Shown here: one piece after another, positions 1 through 7,902 of the stretch
Numbering within the stretch: position 1 is the stretch's first letter
How the letters are laid out: each line of letters opens with the position of its first letter
Assembly: GCA_035934555.1 (NCBI GenBank)
Contig: DASYXT010000128.1
Span: forward strand, 1-64,000
Direction of reading: 5' to 3'
Origin: DASYXT01 sp035934555
Lineage (GTDB): Bacteria > Verrucomicrobiota > Verrucomicrobiia > Limisphaerales > UBA8199
Length of the DNA stretch: 64,000 nt
Position numbers and translations under genes: made by a program
Notes under the pieces: model-generated
Databases searched by the model: none
What the model was told of the DNA's origin: nothing
The model's input: only the letters and a program-made list of their open reading frames with translations

Positions 1-117
1 GCCGAAAATATACTGGCTTTGCGCTGCATCCATGCCAGTCGCCGCCGGGATCAGTTCTGGAAGGAACGGCTCAATACTCAGGCTGCCAGCAACGATTGCC
101 TCAGCTTGGCGGCGTAG
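1..117 (+). pseudogene. C-terminal tail of an unidentified protein, cut by window edge
   Basis: Frame 1 is open from the first base and stops at TAG 115-117, giving 38 residues that end in NDCLSLAA. The composition (AENILALRCIHASRR, FWKERLNTQAA) is protein-like and faintly recalls the tail of an insertion-sequence transposase, but I cannot assign a family. The body of the gene lies left of the window, so whether it is intact cannot be judged. It is followed by the palindromic stretch at 251-288, which would suit an element end. Confidence 0.3.
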
Positions 118-250
118 CCGAAGAATTCTGTCGTGCGCCCAAGTCGGTGTTCGTAGCCGGAAAAACATCGCCGGAGAGCTCGGATTAAGTTATACCGCAA
201 GCTCACCATGCATAAACCAACACTCCGGATTATTTTTCGGCAGCCGCTCC

Positions 251-288
251 GCGTGAATTTCACGCAGTTGGCGTGAATTTCACGCCAA
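251..288. repeat. Tandem copies of a GCGTGAATTTCACGC palindrome
   Basis: GCGTGAATTTCACGC occurs at 251-265 and again inside TTGGCGTGAA-T-TTCACGCCAA at 268-288, which has 10-bp arms around one central base. It lies just beyond the 3' end of gpsA (minus strand). There is no T-run on either side, so it is not a classic intrinsic terminator. It could be an operator-like double site or the end of a mobile element whose gene tail lies at 1-117. Confidence 0.5.
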
Positions 289-302
289 CCTCGGTCTGAC
301 TC

Positions 303-1304
303 CTAGTCCTCGGGCTTGAGGTCGCGGGACATCAAATCGCGCACGGCGTGGGCGACATTCTTTCCTTCGTAGAGCATGGCGTGGACCTCATCGATAACGG
401 GGGTGCTGATGCCCGCGCGCTTGGCCAGTTGGTAGGCCGAGCGGGCGGTGGGATAGCCTTCGGCGACAGCCACAGTGCTCGCCGCAACGTCCTTGGGTTT
501 CTCGCCCTTGCCGAGGCGTTCGCCAAATCCTCGGTTCCGGCTGAGCTTGGAAAAGCAGGTCACCATGAGGTCGCCCAGGCCGCTCAGGCCGGTGAAGGTG
601 CCGGGTTGGGCGCCACAGGCGACCCCGAGGCGGCGAATTTCGACGATGGCGCGAGTGACCAGCGCGGCTTTGGAATTGTCGCCAAAGCCCAAGCCGTCGC
701 CGACGCCAGCCGCGATAGCGATGACATTTTTGAGCGCGCCGCCCAATTCAACCCCGAGCACATCGGTGCTGGTGTACACCCGGAACGAGGGGCGATTGAA
801 AAGGGCCTGAATACAAGCGGCGGTCTGTGGGTCGGTGCTGGCGGCGACAATGGCGGTCGGGATGTCGCGGGCGACTTCCATTGCGAAGCTCGGGCCGGAC
901 AACGCCGCCCGGCGCGCTTTCGGCGTCGTTTGCTCGAGGATGCCGCTCATGGTCAGTCCGGTGTCGTACTCGATCCCCTTGGTGACGCTTACGACGAGGC
1001 CGCCGTAGCCAGAGAGGCGGCGGGTGACTGCGCGGAACGCTTGTGAGGGCACCGCCACGACGATGCTGTCCGCGGTGGCTGCGGCGGATTCCAGCTCGGG
1101 CTTCAGCAGCAGGTCGCGCGGCAATTCAACCCCAGGGAGAAAACGCTCGTTCCGGCCAGTGCGTCCGATTTCATCGAGCCACTCGCGTTCGTGGCCCCAC
1201 AGCGTCACGGTATTGCCGCCGGAGCGCAACAGTCGAGCCAGGGCGGTGCCCCAAGCCCCGGCGCCGAGGACGGTTACCTTCATGGGTGAGCTGGAATGGG
1301 TCAT
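303..1304 (-). CDS. gpsA: Glycerol-3-phosphate dehydrogenase [NAD(P)+]
   Basis: Cytoplasmic enzyme that reduces dihydroxyacetone phosphate to sn-glycerol 3-phosphate, the backbone for phospholipid synthesis. The 333-residue length is normal. The N-terminal Rossmann motif GAGAWG starts near residue 13. Other family blocks are SVTKGIEYDTG, SGPSFAMEVA, GGALKNVIAIAAG (with the conserved lysine) and FTGLSGLGDLMVTC. Its ATG overlaps the plsY stop as ATGA, so the start at 1304 is favoured over a second Met seven codons later. The pairing with plsY makes sense because PlsY acylates the G3P that GpsA produces. The two are almost certainly co-transcribed and translationally coupled. Confidence 0.97.
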   Translation of the reverse strand: MTHSSSPMKVTVLGAGAWGTALARLLRSGGNTVTLWGHEREWLDEIGRTGRNERFLPGVELPRDLLLKPELESAAATADSIVVAVPSQAFRAVTRRLSGYGGLVVSVTKGIEYDTGLTMSGILEQTTPKARRAALSGPSFAMEVARDIPTAIVAASTDPQTAACIQALFNRPSFRVYTSTDVLGVELGGALKNVIAIAAGVGDGLGFGDNSKAALVTRAIVEIRRLGVACGAQPGTFTGLSGLGDLMVTCFSKLSRNRGFGERLGKGEKPKDVAASTVAVAEGYPTARSAYQLAKRAGISTPVIDEVHAMLYEGKNVAHAVRDLMSRDLKPED

Positions 1305-1957
1305 GGTCGTTTCTCGGCTTTGTTTGGTTTGGCGCCAAAGCGGTTTTCGGTTCCGCGCATCAACCGCTGAATGTTGGCTTTATGTTTGTAGATTGCCATC
1401 ACGGTCATGACAGTGGTGGTGCCGATCAGTGCGGCACTGTAGTGCAGAAGCCAGGTCGCCAGTGGCAAAGCTGCGGAACCGCAAATACTCGCCAGTGAAA
1501 CGTAGCGGGTGAGCACCAGAACCACTGCCCAAAGCACCAACACACACACTAGCGCCCAGGGCACCAGGGCAGCCAGCACGCCGGCGGAAGTGGCAATTCC
1601 CTTACCACCTTTAAACCGCAGCCAACAAGTGTAGTTGTGCCCCAGGATCGCCAAAAATCCGGCTTCGATCTGCAGCCATTCGCGAGCCAGCGGCCCGGCG
1701 CTCGGATAAACGGAACGCACCACAAATCCCGCAACGAGCACGGCTGCCGCCCAGCCCTTCAGCCCATCGAGCACGAGCACCACGATGCCGGCGGGCCGGC
1801 CGAGCACACGCATAACATTGGTCGCCCCGATATTGCCGCTGCCGCTGGTGCGCACATCCACGCCCCGCAATTTCCCAATCAGAAATCCGCTCGGAATGGA
1901 ACCAAGCAAATAGGCAAGGGCGGCGTTGAGAATATAGGGCGCCAAGGACACGCGCAC
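1301..1957 (-). CDS. plsY: Acyl-phosphate:glycerol-3-phosphate acyltransferase PlsY
   Basis: Integral membrane enzyme that moves an acyl group from acyl-phosphate to glycerol 3-phosphate, making lysophosphatidate. Family motifs are clear: YLLGSIPSGFLIGK near the N-terminus, GSGNIGATNVMRVLG, GHNYTCWLRFKGGKG and ATSAGVLAAL, set among about six hydrophobic segments. The open frame runs back to a TTG at 2053, but its first residues (LRTKAKVRAP) are simply the translation of the dispersed repeat at 2021-2146. I therefore place the start at GTG 1957. GTG 1951 or TTG 1945 are equally possible, and none has a good Shine-Dalgarno sequence. It forms an operon with gpsA. Confidence 0.93.
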   Translation of the reverse strand: MRVSLAPYILNAALAYLLGSIPSGFLIGKLRGVDVRTSGSGNIGATNVMRVLGRPAGIVVLVLDGLKGWAAAVLVAGFVVRSVYPSAGPLAREWLQIEAGFLAILGHNYTCWLRFKGGKGIATSAGVLAALVPWALVCVLVLWAVVLVLTRYVSLASICGSAALPLATWLLHYSAALIGTTTVMTVMAIYKHKANIQRLMRGTENRFGAKPNKAEKRP

Positions 1958-2020
1958 AATGTAGGAACGGGGCCCGAATGCTGCAAAGAGCAAAGTTAGC
2001 GAGAAAACGCCGGAGCGCAC

Positions 2021-2146
2021 CGGGGCGCGGACTTTAGCTTTAGTCCGCAGCAACCGTCGAACGACGCGCGGCTTGAATGTTGCAGCTCTCTTGGGTGTTT
2101 GGCCGTTGCTGTGGACTTAAAGTCTGCCTAAAAGTCCGCGCGCCGG
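2021..2146. repeat. Composite hairpin repeat, copy 1
   Basis: The left end reads GGCGCGGACTTTAGCTTTAG followed by TCCGCAGCAAC. The right end is the inverse, TTGCTGTGGACTTAAAGTCT then GCCTAAAAGTCCGCGCGCCGG. Each end can fold into its own GCGGACT/AGTCCGC hairpin, and the ends are inverted relative to one another. An extra solo right end follows at 2189-2216. The element sits between plsY and the divergent oxidoreductase and contributes the false upstream extension of both reading frames. Confidence 0.85.
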
Positions 2147-2188
2147 CGCGCCAGATTTCCCATGCAATGGAGAAAGTGCTTTGTTAGC

Positions 2189-2216
2189 GTTGCTGCCGAC
2201 TAAAGTCCGCGCTCCG
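2189..2216. repeat. Solo right end of the composite hairpin repeat
   Basis: GTTGCTGCCGACTAAAGTCC then GCGCTCCG matches the right terminus of the family consensus with one change (GCCGACT for GCGGACT). No matching left end is visible, so it is a half element, probably a deletion remnant next to copy 1. Confidence 0.75.
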
Positions 2217-2261
2217 AGCCGGGATGAACCGGCGCGACGACAAATCGAACCTGGGCGAACA

Positions 2262-3290
2262 ATGCCCGACAATAAGAAATTGAGAGTTTCGGTGCTGGGC
2301 GGCGGTTCGCTCGGCAAGGAGCACGTGCGCCTCTACGCTGAGCTGGCTGCGGCAGGCGCTGTTGAATTCGTTGGCCTTTATGACCTGCTGCCGGACACTG
2401 CGCGCAGACTGGCAGAGAAATATCGCGTACGCGCCTTCGGCTCGGCGTCGGAAGCTGCCGCGGTGAGCGATGCGTTGAGCGTAGTGACCCCGACGGCGAC
2501 GCACTTCGAGCTCGCGCAAAAGTTACTCCAGCAACGCAAGCACCTGTTGCTGGAAAAGCCGATGACCGACGACGCCGCCGAAGCGGCCGCGTTGGTTGAA
2601 CTGGCACAGAAGAACGATTGTGTTCTGCAGGTCGGGCACGTAGAGCGATTCAACCCGGTTTTTAAATACCTCGAGACCGTCGCCACCGAACCGCGTTTTA
2701 TTGAAACGCACCGGCTGTCGCCCTTTCCCGCCCGGAGCACGGACATCGGGGTGGTGCTGGATTTAATGATCCACGATCTGGATGTGGTGCTGGCGTTTGT
2801 CAAATCGCCCGTGACCAGCGTCGATGCGGTGGGCATCCCGGTGCTGAGCGCCTCCGAAGATATCGCTAATGCGCGGTTGCGCTTTGCGAATGGTTGTGTC
2901 GCCAACCTGACGGCCAGCCGCGTCAGCCCCGAACGCATGCGCAAAATTCGCGTGTTCAGCGGCGGCGCCATGACCAGCTATATCTCGCTGGATTACCGCG
3001 CGCAGGCGGGGTTTATTTACCGGATCGCGCGCGAAGGCGAGCAGGAGAGTTCGATTTTGAAAAAGCTGCTGCGCGCCCGTGATTCGGTGATTGTCAGCGA
3101 ATTCGGCGGCAAACGTATTGTGCGTGAACCGGTGCCGATTGCCAAAGAGGAGCCGCTGAAGCTCGAGCTGCAGAATTTTATCGAGTGCGCGCGGGCACAA
3201 CGCGCGCCGGTGGTAAGCGGCGAATCGGCTAAGCAAGCGCTGGACCTGGCCTTGGAGATCACGCGCCAGGTGCGCCGGCAGGCGCCGTAA
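2262..3290 (+). CDS. Gfo/Idh/MocA family oxidoreductase
   Basis: NAD(P)-dependent sugar dehydrogenase family, cytoplasmic. The N-terminal Rossmann motif is VLGGGSLGKEH, the EKP motif lies in LLLEKPMTDDA, and VGHVERFNP and LDLMIHDLDVVLA follow. The ERFNP and MIHDLD signature resembles the subgroup found beside lipid A or nucleotide-sugar genes (GnnA or WlbA-like, oxidising UDP-GlcNAc at C3). That substrate is an inference, since no lpx gene is in view. The frame opens at TTG 2181, but the first 27 residues come from the hairpin repeat. ATG 2262 (MPDNKK) is the likely start and gives 342 residues. Confidence 0.88.
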   Translation: MPDNKKLRVSVLGGGSLGKEHVRLYAELAAAGAVEFVGLYDLLPDTARRLAEKYRVRAFGSASEAAAVSDALSVVTPTATHFELAQKLLQQRKHLLLEKPMTDDAAEAAALVELAQKNDCVLQVGHVERFNPVFKYLETVATEPRFIETHRLSPFPARSTDIGVVLDLMIHDLDVVLAFVKSPVTSVDAVGIPVLSASEDIANARLRFANGCVANLTASRVSPERMRKIRVFSGGAMTSYISLDYRAQAGFIYRIAREGEQESSILKKLLRARDSVIVSEFGGKRIVREPVPIAKEEPLKLELQNFIECARAQRAPVVSGESAKQALDLALEITRQVRRQAP

Positions 3291-3318
3291 ACCGTCGGCT
3301 GCGTCAGCGAAGGAAGGA

Positions 3319-3424
3319 CGGAGCGCGGACTTTAATCCGCAGGAAGTTCTGAACGCCAACACGGCGCGATTTTACCGAGAAATTTGTGCGTAGCGCATTG
3401 CTGCGGATTAAAGTTCGCGCTCCG
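3319..3424. repeat. Composite hairpin repeat, copy 2
   Basis: Left end CGGAGCGCGGACTTTAATCC then GCAGG; right end TTGCTGCGGATTAAAGTTCG then CGCTCCG. The termini are inverted over about 25 bp with a roughly 55-bp centre unrelated to the other copies. The stem changes GACT to GATT with the partner change in the same arm. It lies 28 bp after the oxidoreductase stop and could act in transcription termination or mRNA 3' protection. Confidence 0.85.
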
Positions 3425-3501
3425 CTGAGGTAGGGCTCGCAAGGCGAAGTTCTACTTTCTATCAGCCGAACCGATACTGTGCGCCGCAGCCAGTTTCTTC
3501 G

Positions 3502-3529
3502 TTGACCCGCCGCCGTCCGCGCTTACTAT
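3502..3529 (+). promoter_or_regulatory. Candidate sigma-70 promoter for GAPDH
   Basis: TTGACC (3502-3507) and TACTAT (3524-3529) are separated by 16 bp. Transcription would begin near 3536, leaving a leader of about 32 bases before the GAPDH ATG at 3568. Only the match to consensus supports this. Confidence 0.4.
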
Positions 3530-3567
3530 GCGCGGTCAACTTTGAACTGAGTTATTGAAATTGAATT

Positions 3568-4617
3568 ATGGCAGTGAAAGTCGCAATTAACGGGTTCGGC
3601 CGCATTGGCCGCCTGGTCTTCCGGGCGATGGTCGAACAAGGCTTGGTCGGCAATGACGTCGATGTTGTTGCAGTCGGCGATATCGTTCCGGCGGATAACC
3701 TCGCTTACCTGCTCAAGTATGATTCGACCCAGGGCCGGTTCAACGGCACGGTAGGCTCTGAGAAATCCAGCCCGGACAAAGCCGAGGACGATGTACTGAT
3801 CGTCAACGGGCGCAAGCTGCAGGTGGTCAGCGCCAAAGAACCCGCCCAGTTGCCATGGAAACAACTCGGGGTGCAGGTAGTGATTGAATCCACCGGCCTG
3901 TTCACCGATGTCGAGAAGGCCAAAGGCCACCTGGCTGCCGGCGCGAAGAAAGTGATCATTTCCGCCCCTGCCAAAGGCGATTGCCCGACGCTCGTCATGG
4001 GGGTCAATCAGGACAAATACGATCCCAAACAACACTCGGTGGTTTCGAACGCCTCCTGCACCACCAACTGCCTGGCGCCACTGGTTTATGTGCTGTTGAA
4101 AGAGGGCTTCGGCGTCGAGGAAGGGCTCATGACGACCATCCACTCTTATACCGCGACCCAAAAGACGGTCGATGGCCCGAGCAAGAAAGATTGGAAGGGA
4201 GGGCGGACCGCAGCCGTGAACCTGATTCCTTCTACCACCGGGGCGGCCAAAGCCGTAGGCCTGGTGCTGCCCGAAGTCAAAGGCAAGCTGACGGGCATGT
4301 CGTTCCGCGTGCCGACGCCCACCGTTTCGGCTGTGGATTTGACCGTCCGCACGACCAAGGACACCAGCTACGCCGAGATCAGCGCGGCGATGAAGAAGGC
4401 CAGCGAGACCTATCTCAAAGGCATCCTCGAATATACTACCGACGAAGTCGTCAGCTCGGATTTCATCCACTGCAAAGCCTCCTCGATCTTTGACCAGGGT
4501 TCCGGCATTGAACTGAACAAGCGCTTCTTCAAGCTGGTGAGCTGGTATGACAACGAGTGGGGTTATAGCTGCCGCGTGGCGGACCTGCTGCGCTTCATGC
4601 TGCAGAAAGGGATCTAA
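3568..4617 (+). CDS. gap: Glyceraldehyde-3-phosphate dehydrogenase, type I
   Basis: Glycolytic enzyme that oxidises glyceraldehyde 3-phosphate to 1,3-bisphosphoglycerate. The NAD-binding start INGFGRIGRLV is at residue 7. The acidic residue in AVGDIVPADN suggests NAD preference. The catalytic cysteine is Cys164 in SNASCTTNC, with the partner histidine in TTIHSYTATQ. The C-terminal WYDNEWGYSCRVADL is intact. At 349 residues it is slightly longer than the usual 330-340, with extra residues in the 55-75 region. It stands alone between repeats and has a plausible promoter at 3502-3529. The long open frame on the opposite strand is an antisense shadow. Confidence 0.97.
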   Translation: MAVKVAINGFGRIGRLVFRAMVEQGLVGNDVDVVAVGDIVPADNLAYLLKYDSTQGRFNGTVGSEKSSPDKAEDDVLIVNGRKLQVVSAKEPAQLPWKQLGVQVVIESTGLFTDVEKAKGHLAAGAKKVIISAPAKGDCPTLVMGVNQDKYDPKQHSVVSNASCTTNCLAPLVYVLLKEGFGVEEGLMTTIHSYTATQKTVDGPSKKDWKGGRTAAVNLIPSTTGAAKAVGLVLPEVKGKLTGMSFRVPTPTVSAVDLTVRTTKDTSYAEISAAMKKASETYLKGILEYTTDEVVSSDFIHCKASSIFDQGSGIELNKRFFKLVSWYDNEWGYSCRVADLLRFMLQKGI

Positions 4618-4650
4618 GCAACAGCCGCCGGGCAATTGGCCGCGCCAGCG

Positions 4651-4728
4651 TTTTGGACTGCGCCAGCCCTCTGGCGCTTTCGCCGGAGCTGGTATGTTGG
4701 AGCGCCAGAGGGCTGGCGCAGTCCAAAA
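4651..4728. repeat. Inverted repeat, second family (AGTCCAAAA type), copy 1
   Basis: TTTTGGACTGCGCCAGCCCT at 4651 is mirrored by AGGGCTGGCGCAGTCCAAAA ending at 4728, extending inward to CTGGCGC/GCGCCAG. The perfect arms are about 27 bp with a 24-bp centre. It lies between the convergent gap and msrA genes and could end transcription from both sides. Related copies are at 48701-48799 (full) and 47311-47349 (half). Confidence 0.85.
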
Positions 4729-4747
4729 CCTTGCGGCCGCTGCGCGC

Positions 4748-5362
4748 CTATTTCTCCGCGTGCAGCTTCTTCTCGAACTTCTCAACCTTGGGCTGAATTA
4801 CCGCGCGGCAATAAGGCTGGTCGGGGTGACTGCGAAAGTAATCCTGATGATAACCCTCCGCGGGATAGAAGTGGGTTAGTGGCACAATCTCAGTGACAAT
4901 CGGACGGCGAAACCGTTTCTGCGCTTCGGTTTTGGATTTCTCCGCCGCGTCCTTTTGCGCCGGGCTGTTGTAAAGAATGATCGAGCGGTACTGGGTGCCG
5001 GTGTCGGCGCCCTGTTGGTTCAATGTCGTCGGGTCGTGGGCATCCCAGAAGGTCTGCAGGAGCTTGTCGTAAGAGAGCAGGGTCGGATCAAACTCGACGC
5101 GGATGACTTCCGCGTGACCGGTCGTCCCCGTGCATACTTGCTGATAAGTGGGGTTAGGGACGGTGCCGCCAGCGTATCCACTGGTTATGGACTTAACGCC
5201 CGGCAACAATTGATAGACGGCTTCCGTGCACCAGAAACAGCCGCCGCCCAGGACTGCGGTTTCCGTTCGCGGGGTGGTGGTCTCCATAGGTTTTTGTTGC
5301 GCGGGCGTGGCGACTACGGCACCCAGCAGCAGCGCCCCCGCCAGCATCAGTTGCGTGTTCAT
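4748..5362 (-). CDS. msrA: Exported peptide-methionine (S)-S-oxide reductase MsrA
   Basis: Repairs methionine-S-sulfoxide in oxidised proteins using thiol reductant. The catalytic motif GGCFWCTEAVY has Cys42. YAGG, GHAEVIRVEFDP, FWDAHDPTTLNQQG, GTQYRS and EGYHQDYF are all present. From ATG 5362 the protein begins MNTQLMLAGALLLGAVVATP, a good signal peptide, so this MsrA acts outside the cytoplasm. The frame extends further upstream to 5524, but those residues do not look like protein and would bury the signal sequence. It ends in a lysine-rich tail. No MsrB domain is fused or adjacent. Confidence 0.95.
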   Translation of the reverse strand: MNTQLMLAGALLLGAVVATPAQQKPMETTTPRTETAVLGGGCFWCTEAVYQLLPGVKSITSGYAGGTVPNPTYQQVCTGTTGHAEVIRVEFDPTLLSYDKLLQTFWDAHDPTTLNQQGADTGTQYRSIILYNSPAQKDAAEKSKTEAQKRFRRPIVTEIVPLTHFYPAEGYHQDYFRSHPDQPYCRAVIQPKVEKFEKKLHAEK

Positions 5363-5685
5363 GTTTGACTTGGCAGGCCAGCCAACGTGGCTGCCTGACC
5401 GGAGGTGATTGTCGCACACAAGCCGCCGGTGCACAAATAGCGAACGTGCGAAGCGGTAAGACCTCGATCCAGGAAGGATGAGCCGCAGGAATGCCGGAGC
5501 GTCCGCAGCAATCCTCGAACACACGGCTTGGGTCTAGCGAGAAGTTAGGTTGTGCGTAGCACATTGCTGCGGACTAAAAGTCTGACTAAAAGTCCGCGCT
5601 CCGCCGCCGAGCAGATTCATCGAGAAGTGAGTCAGTGGCCTGTCCCTGCGAGTATCCCATGCAGACAGAACTATCCGCGCGCCGA
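5363..5685. other. Intergenic region with one degenerate repeat
   Basis: This 323-bp gap separates two minus-strand genes. It holds a composite hairpin repeat at 5494-5603 and otherwise no convincing reading frame. The bases immediately upstream of msrA show no clear promoter. Confidence 0.6.
5494..5603. repeat. Composite hairpin repeat, copy 3 (left end reduced)
   Basis: The left end keeps only CCGGAGC-GTCCGCAGCAA (5494-5511), having lost one arm of its hairpin. The right end at 5564-5603 is complete and even carries an extra AAAAGTCTGACT unit before AAAGTCCGCGCTCCG. The duplicated half stem in the right end resembles the one in copy 1. Confidence 0.75.
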
Positions 5686-7089
5686 TTAGCGCGCGCCAAC
5701 CGCACGCCACGCCGGATTCGAATTGAGGACAGAGAACCGCGCGCTGCTGAGCAGGTTTGTGCCTTGCATCATCCAATAGGCAACCGGACCAGCCTCACTC
5801 TGCCAAATCAAGTCCAGGTTGCCGTTGCCCAGCATGTCCACCGCGCTGACCACTCGCCAGGTCTGACCTGCCCGCGGGAGATTCAGTTTGGTTTGCCCGA
5901 CCCAATTCGTACCGTTCATCAGCCACACCGCCAGGTCACCGGAAGTGTTTTGCCACAGGATGTCATTGTTGTAGCCGTCGAACTTGAACGCGCCGACAAT
6001 GTTCCACCCGGGGCCGGCAGGCACCGAGTTGAGGCGGAAACTGGAAACGAGGTTGGTGTGGTCCATCAACCAGACTGCCACCCACCCCGCACTGTGCTGC
6101 CACAAAATATCGGGATAACCGTTGCCGTCAAAGTCCGCCGTGCCGGCGATCCGCCAATGGGTGTCCACCGGACTGGAGTTGAGCCGCACGCTGGCAACAT
6201 GATTGGTGCTGTCCATCAACCAAAGCGCCACCCATCCAGCCGTGTGCTGCCAAAGCAAATCCGTGTTGCCATCGCCCAGGAAGTCGCCGGTGCCGACAAC
6301 CTTCCAAGCCGTCCCAACACCGCCGGCGTCCAACCGTATCGCGGCGGTGCGGTTCGTTTGATTCATCTGCCAGGCCGCTACCGACCCGTCTGAATGCTGC
6401 CACAACATCGTCCAGTTGCCGGAGGCTTGGGCATTCGTGGCGATGACGCTCACCAGGAACGAGCCGACCGCGAGGTTATTGGTCGGTTGGCCATTGTTCA
6501 GGGTCACGGTAACCGTGGCGGTGCCGAGGTTCGTACCCGGCACCAGCGTGAGCGTAGCGGTTGTGTCGGGCGGGTTATACGTGATTGAAAGGGTCGGGAT
6601 GAGGTTGGTGTCACTCGATACGGCAGTGATACTCAACGGGCTCTGATTAGTCGTGCCGGAGCTGATACCGGTCAAAGTCACGTTCTGCGGCCCTGAATTT
6701 TCGGGCACGTCCACATTCGCAATCGAGTCCAGCGTCGGCGGCAGGTTCGAGCCTAACGGGGGCACCGCATAAGAAACTTCCATCGAATAAGCGCTTTCCA
6801 GGCCGACGTTGTTGACGCAGGTCGCTGCGAAATAATAAATCACGCCGGGAGCCAGGTTCGTGAGGACCGCTGAGGTAGCGCTGCCTACCGGGGCCATGTT
6901 GGTATAGGCGCGGCTCTGACCGCCGAAATACACATTATAACTAACAACGGTTGGGTCCGTGCTGGCATCCCACGCGAGCATGACGCTGCCCTGTGCCAGA
7001 ACCGACGCCGGCGAGAGCATCGCCAAGGCGCCACAGACCAAAAACAACTGAGCCGCGCGTCTCACCCAAATCAGTATGCCTGCTAACAT
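5686..7089 (-). CDS. Secreted protein with fibronectin-like domain and five FG-GAP/VCBS-like repeats
   Basis: 467 residues. Residues 1-33 form a signal peptide (arginines, then LFLVCGALAMLSPASVLAQ). Residues 37-120 look like a fibronectin type III domain (MLAWDASTD, YNVYFG, YYFAATCVNN). Residues 125-220 look like an immunoglobulin or cadherin-like domain. The rest is five repeats of about 52 residues, each with LWQ, a W-containing AVWLM block and DFDGNG-type calcium-loop-like segments. Function is unknown, and adhesion or matrix binding is possible. There is no PEP-CTERM or other sorting tail. A good ribosome site (AGAGGAG) precedes ATG 7089, which fixes the start. It stands alone. Confidence 0.85.
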   Translation of the reverse strand: MLAGILIWVRRAAQLFLVCGALAMLSPASVLAQGSVMLAWDASTDPTVVSYNVYFGGQSRAYTNMAPVGSATSAVLTNLAPGVIYYFAATCVNNVGLESAYSMEVSYAVPPLGSNLPPTLDSIANVDVPENSGPQNVTLTGISSGTTNQSPLSITAVSSDTNLIPTLSITYNPPDTTATLTLVPGTNLGTATVTVTLNNGQPTNNLAVGSFLVSVIATNAQASGNWTMLWQHSDGSVAAWQMNQTNRTAAIRLDAGGVGTAWKVVGTGDFLGDGNTDLLWQHTAGWVALWLMDSTNHVASVRLNSSPVDTHWRIAGTADFDGNGYPDILWQHSAGWVAVWLMDHTNLVSSFRLNSVPAGPGWNIVGAFKFDGYNNDILWQNTSGDLAVWLMNGTNWVGQTKLNLPRAGQTWRVVSAVDMLGNGNLDLIWQSEAGPVAYWMMQGTNLLSSARFSVLNSNPAWRAVGAR

Positions 7090-7488
7090 GTTCCGCTCCT
7101 CTAGTGCATAAAGTTTGCCAACCCTCCTGTGCCAGTTGGGCCGCAGTCAGCCGCATAAGCCGCCCCGGCCAGCTTCAAGCAGCCTGAATGCCCTCCAAAG
7201 GCCAGCGACCCGCTGTTTTCAAGCCTTTCTGCCGTGCCCTAGCGGGTCCAACAGCTTATCGAGTGGGAAAGCCAGGCGGTTTCCGCAAGACGATCTTGGG
7301 GGGGTTTCAAGACATTTGTCCCGAAACCATGCAGTTGCATGAGACGAGGTAAGGAGTCCGATTTTGGGCACGCGCCAGCCCATGGCCGACTCCTCAGGAG
7401 CCACATGTTTAGCAACCTGGCCCCCAGGCTCCTCTCGAACTCTCTAGCACATGCAGGAGGACGCTCAACGCCAACTATCTGATCGTCG
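7090..7488. other. Intergenic region upstream of the repeat protein
   Basis: Nearly 400 bp between two minus-strand genes. An AGGAGCC/GGCTCCT stem (7396-7433), with an inner CCTGG/CCAGG, lies 55 bp past the lipoprotein stop. It may fold at that mRNA end but has no T-run. The rest holds the leader and presumably the promoter of the repeat protein. I recognise no riboswitch. Confidence 0.45.
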
Positions 7489-7902
7489 TCATCTCTGCAC
7501 GTTGGTGGCCAGTATGGTTGCGCCGTCCGCCCTCACCGTTAGCTTCGTATCCGAAAGCCACAACTCAACCCGCCTGACAGCAGCCGCCATCTTCGCACTC
7601 TCCTCACCGTCGAGGACCAGCCGTTCTTCCTCAACCCGAATCTGATGAGGGCCGAATCGGACGCTTGCCGCACCACCGTCGGGACAGATGGCGATGGGGC
7701 CATCCATGGTTCCGCCTTTCGCAAGAATTGTAGCTGGATCGATATCAGGGTAGGCGCCGGCCGGCACCTCAATGGTCGCTTTGATTTCCCGCCCACCAAG
7801 CATCAGTGAGACAGATTTATGGGCTGTCTCCTGGCGCGAGCATCCGGTGATGAACACTACGCCTGTGAAACCGAGCCAAAAGATTGTGCGCAACTCGCGC
7901 AT
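7489..7902 (-). CDS. Small lipoprotein of unknown function
   Basis: 137 residues from ATG 7902, which follows an AAAGGA ribosome site by six bases. The first Met of the longer frame (7950) is not needed. A hydrophobic segment ends in the lipobox VFITGC, so the mature protein is probably lipid-anchored at the cysteine. The rest is soluble and mixed alpha/beta, with no family I can name (VSLMLGGREIKATIEVPAGA, IAICPDGGAASVRFG, VELWLSDTKLTVRADG). It stands alone and is divergent from the large glycosyltransferase gene. Confidence 0.75.
   Translation of the reverse strand: MRELRTIFWLGFTGVVFITGCSRQETAHKSVSLMLGGREIKATIEVPAGAYPDIDPATILAKGGTMDGPIAICPDGGAASVRFGPHQIRVEEERLVLDGEESAKMAAAVRRVELWLSDTKLTVRADGATILATNVQR

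Noticed and set aside
348..1046. 232-residue open frame antisense to gpsA
   Set aside because: Lies wholly within gpsA on the other strand with repetitive Gly/Ala/Asp content, a high-GC shadow.
3526..4785. 419-residue open frame antisense to GAPDH
   Set aside because: It mirrors the whole of an unmistakable GAPDH gene and shows composition typical of antisense GC-rich frames. It has no domain.
7105..7120. Minus-strand TGGCAAACTTTATGCA, which fits a sigma-54 -24/-12 promoter (GG, 10 bases, GC)
   Set aside because: Transcription would start near 7094, only about five bases before the ATG at 7089, and would cut off the clear AGAGGAG ribosome site. Probably a chance match.
7090..7300. A possible c-di-GMP or other riboswitch in the leader of the FG-GAP-like protein
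   Set aside because: I looked for the conserved cores on the minus strand and none matched in order and spacing.
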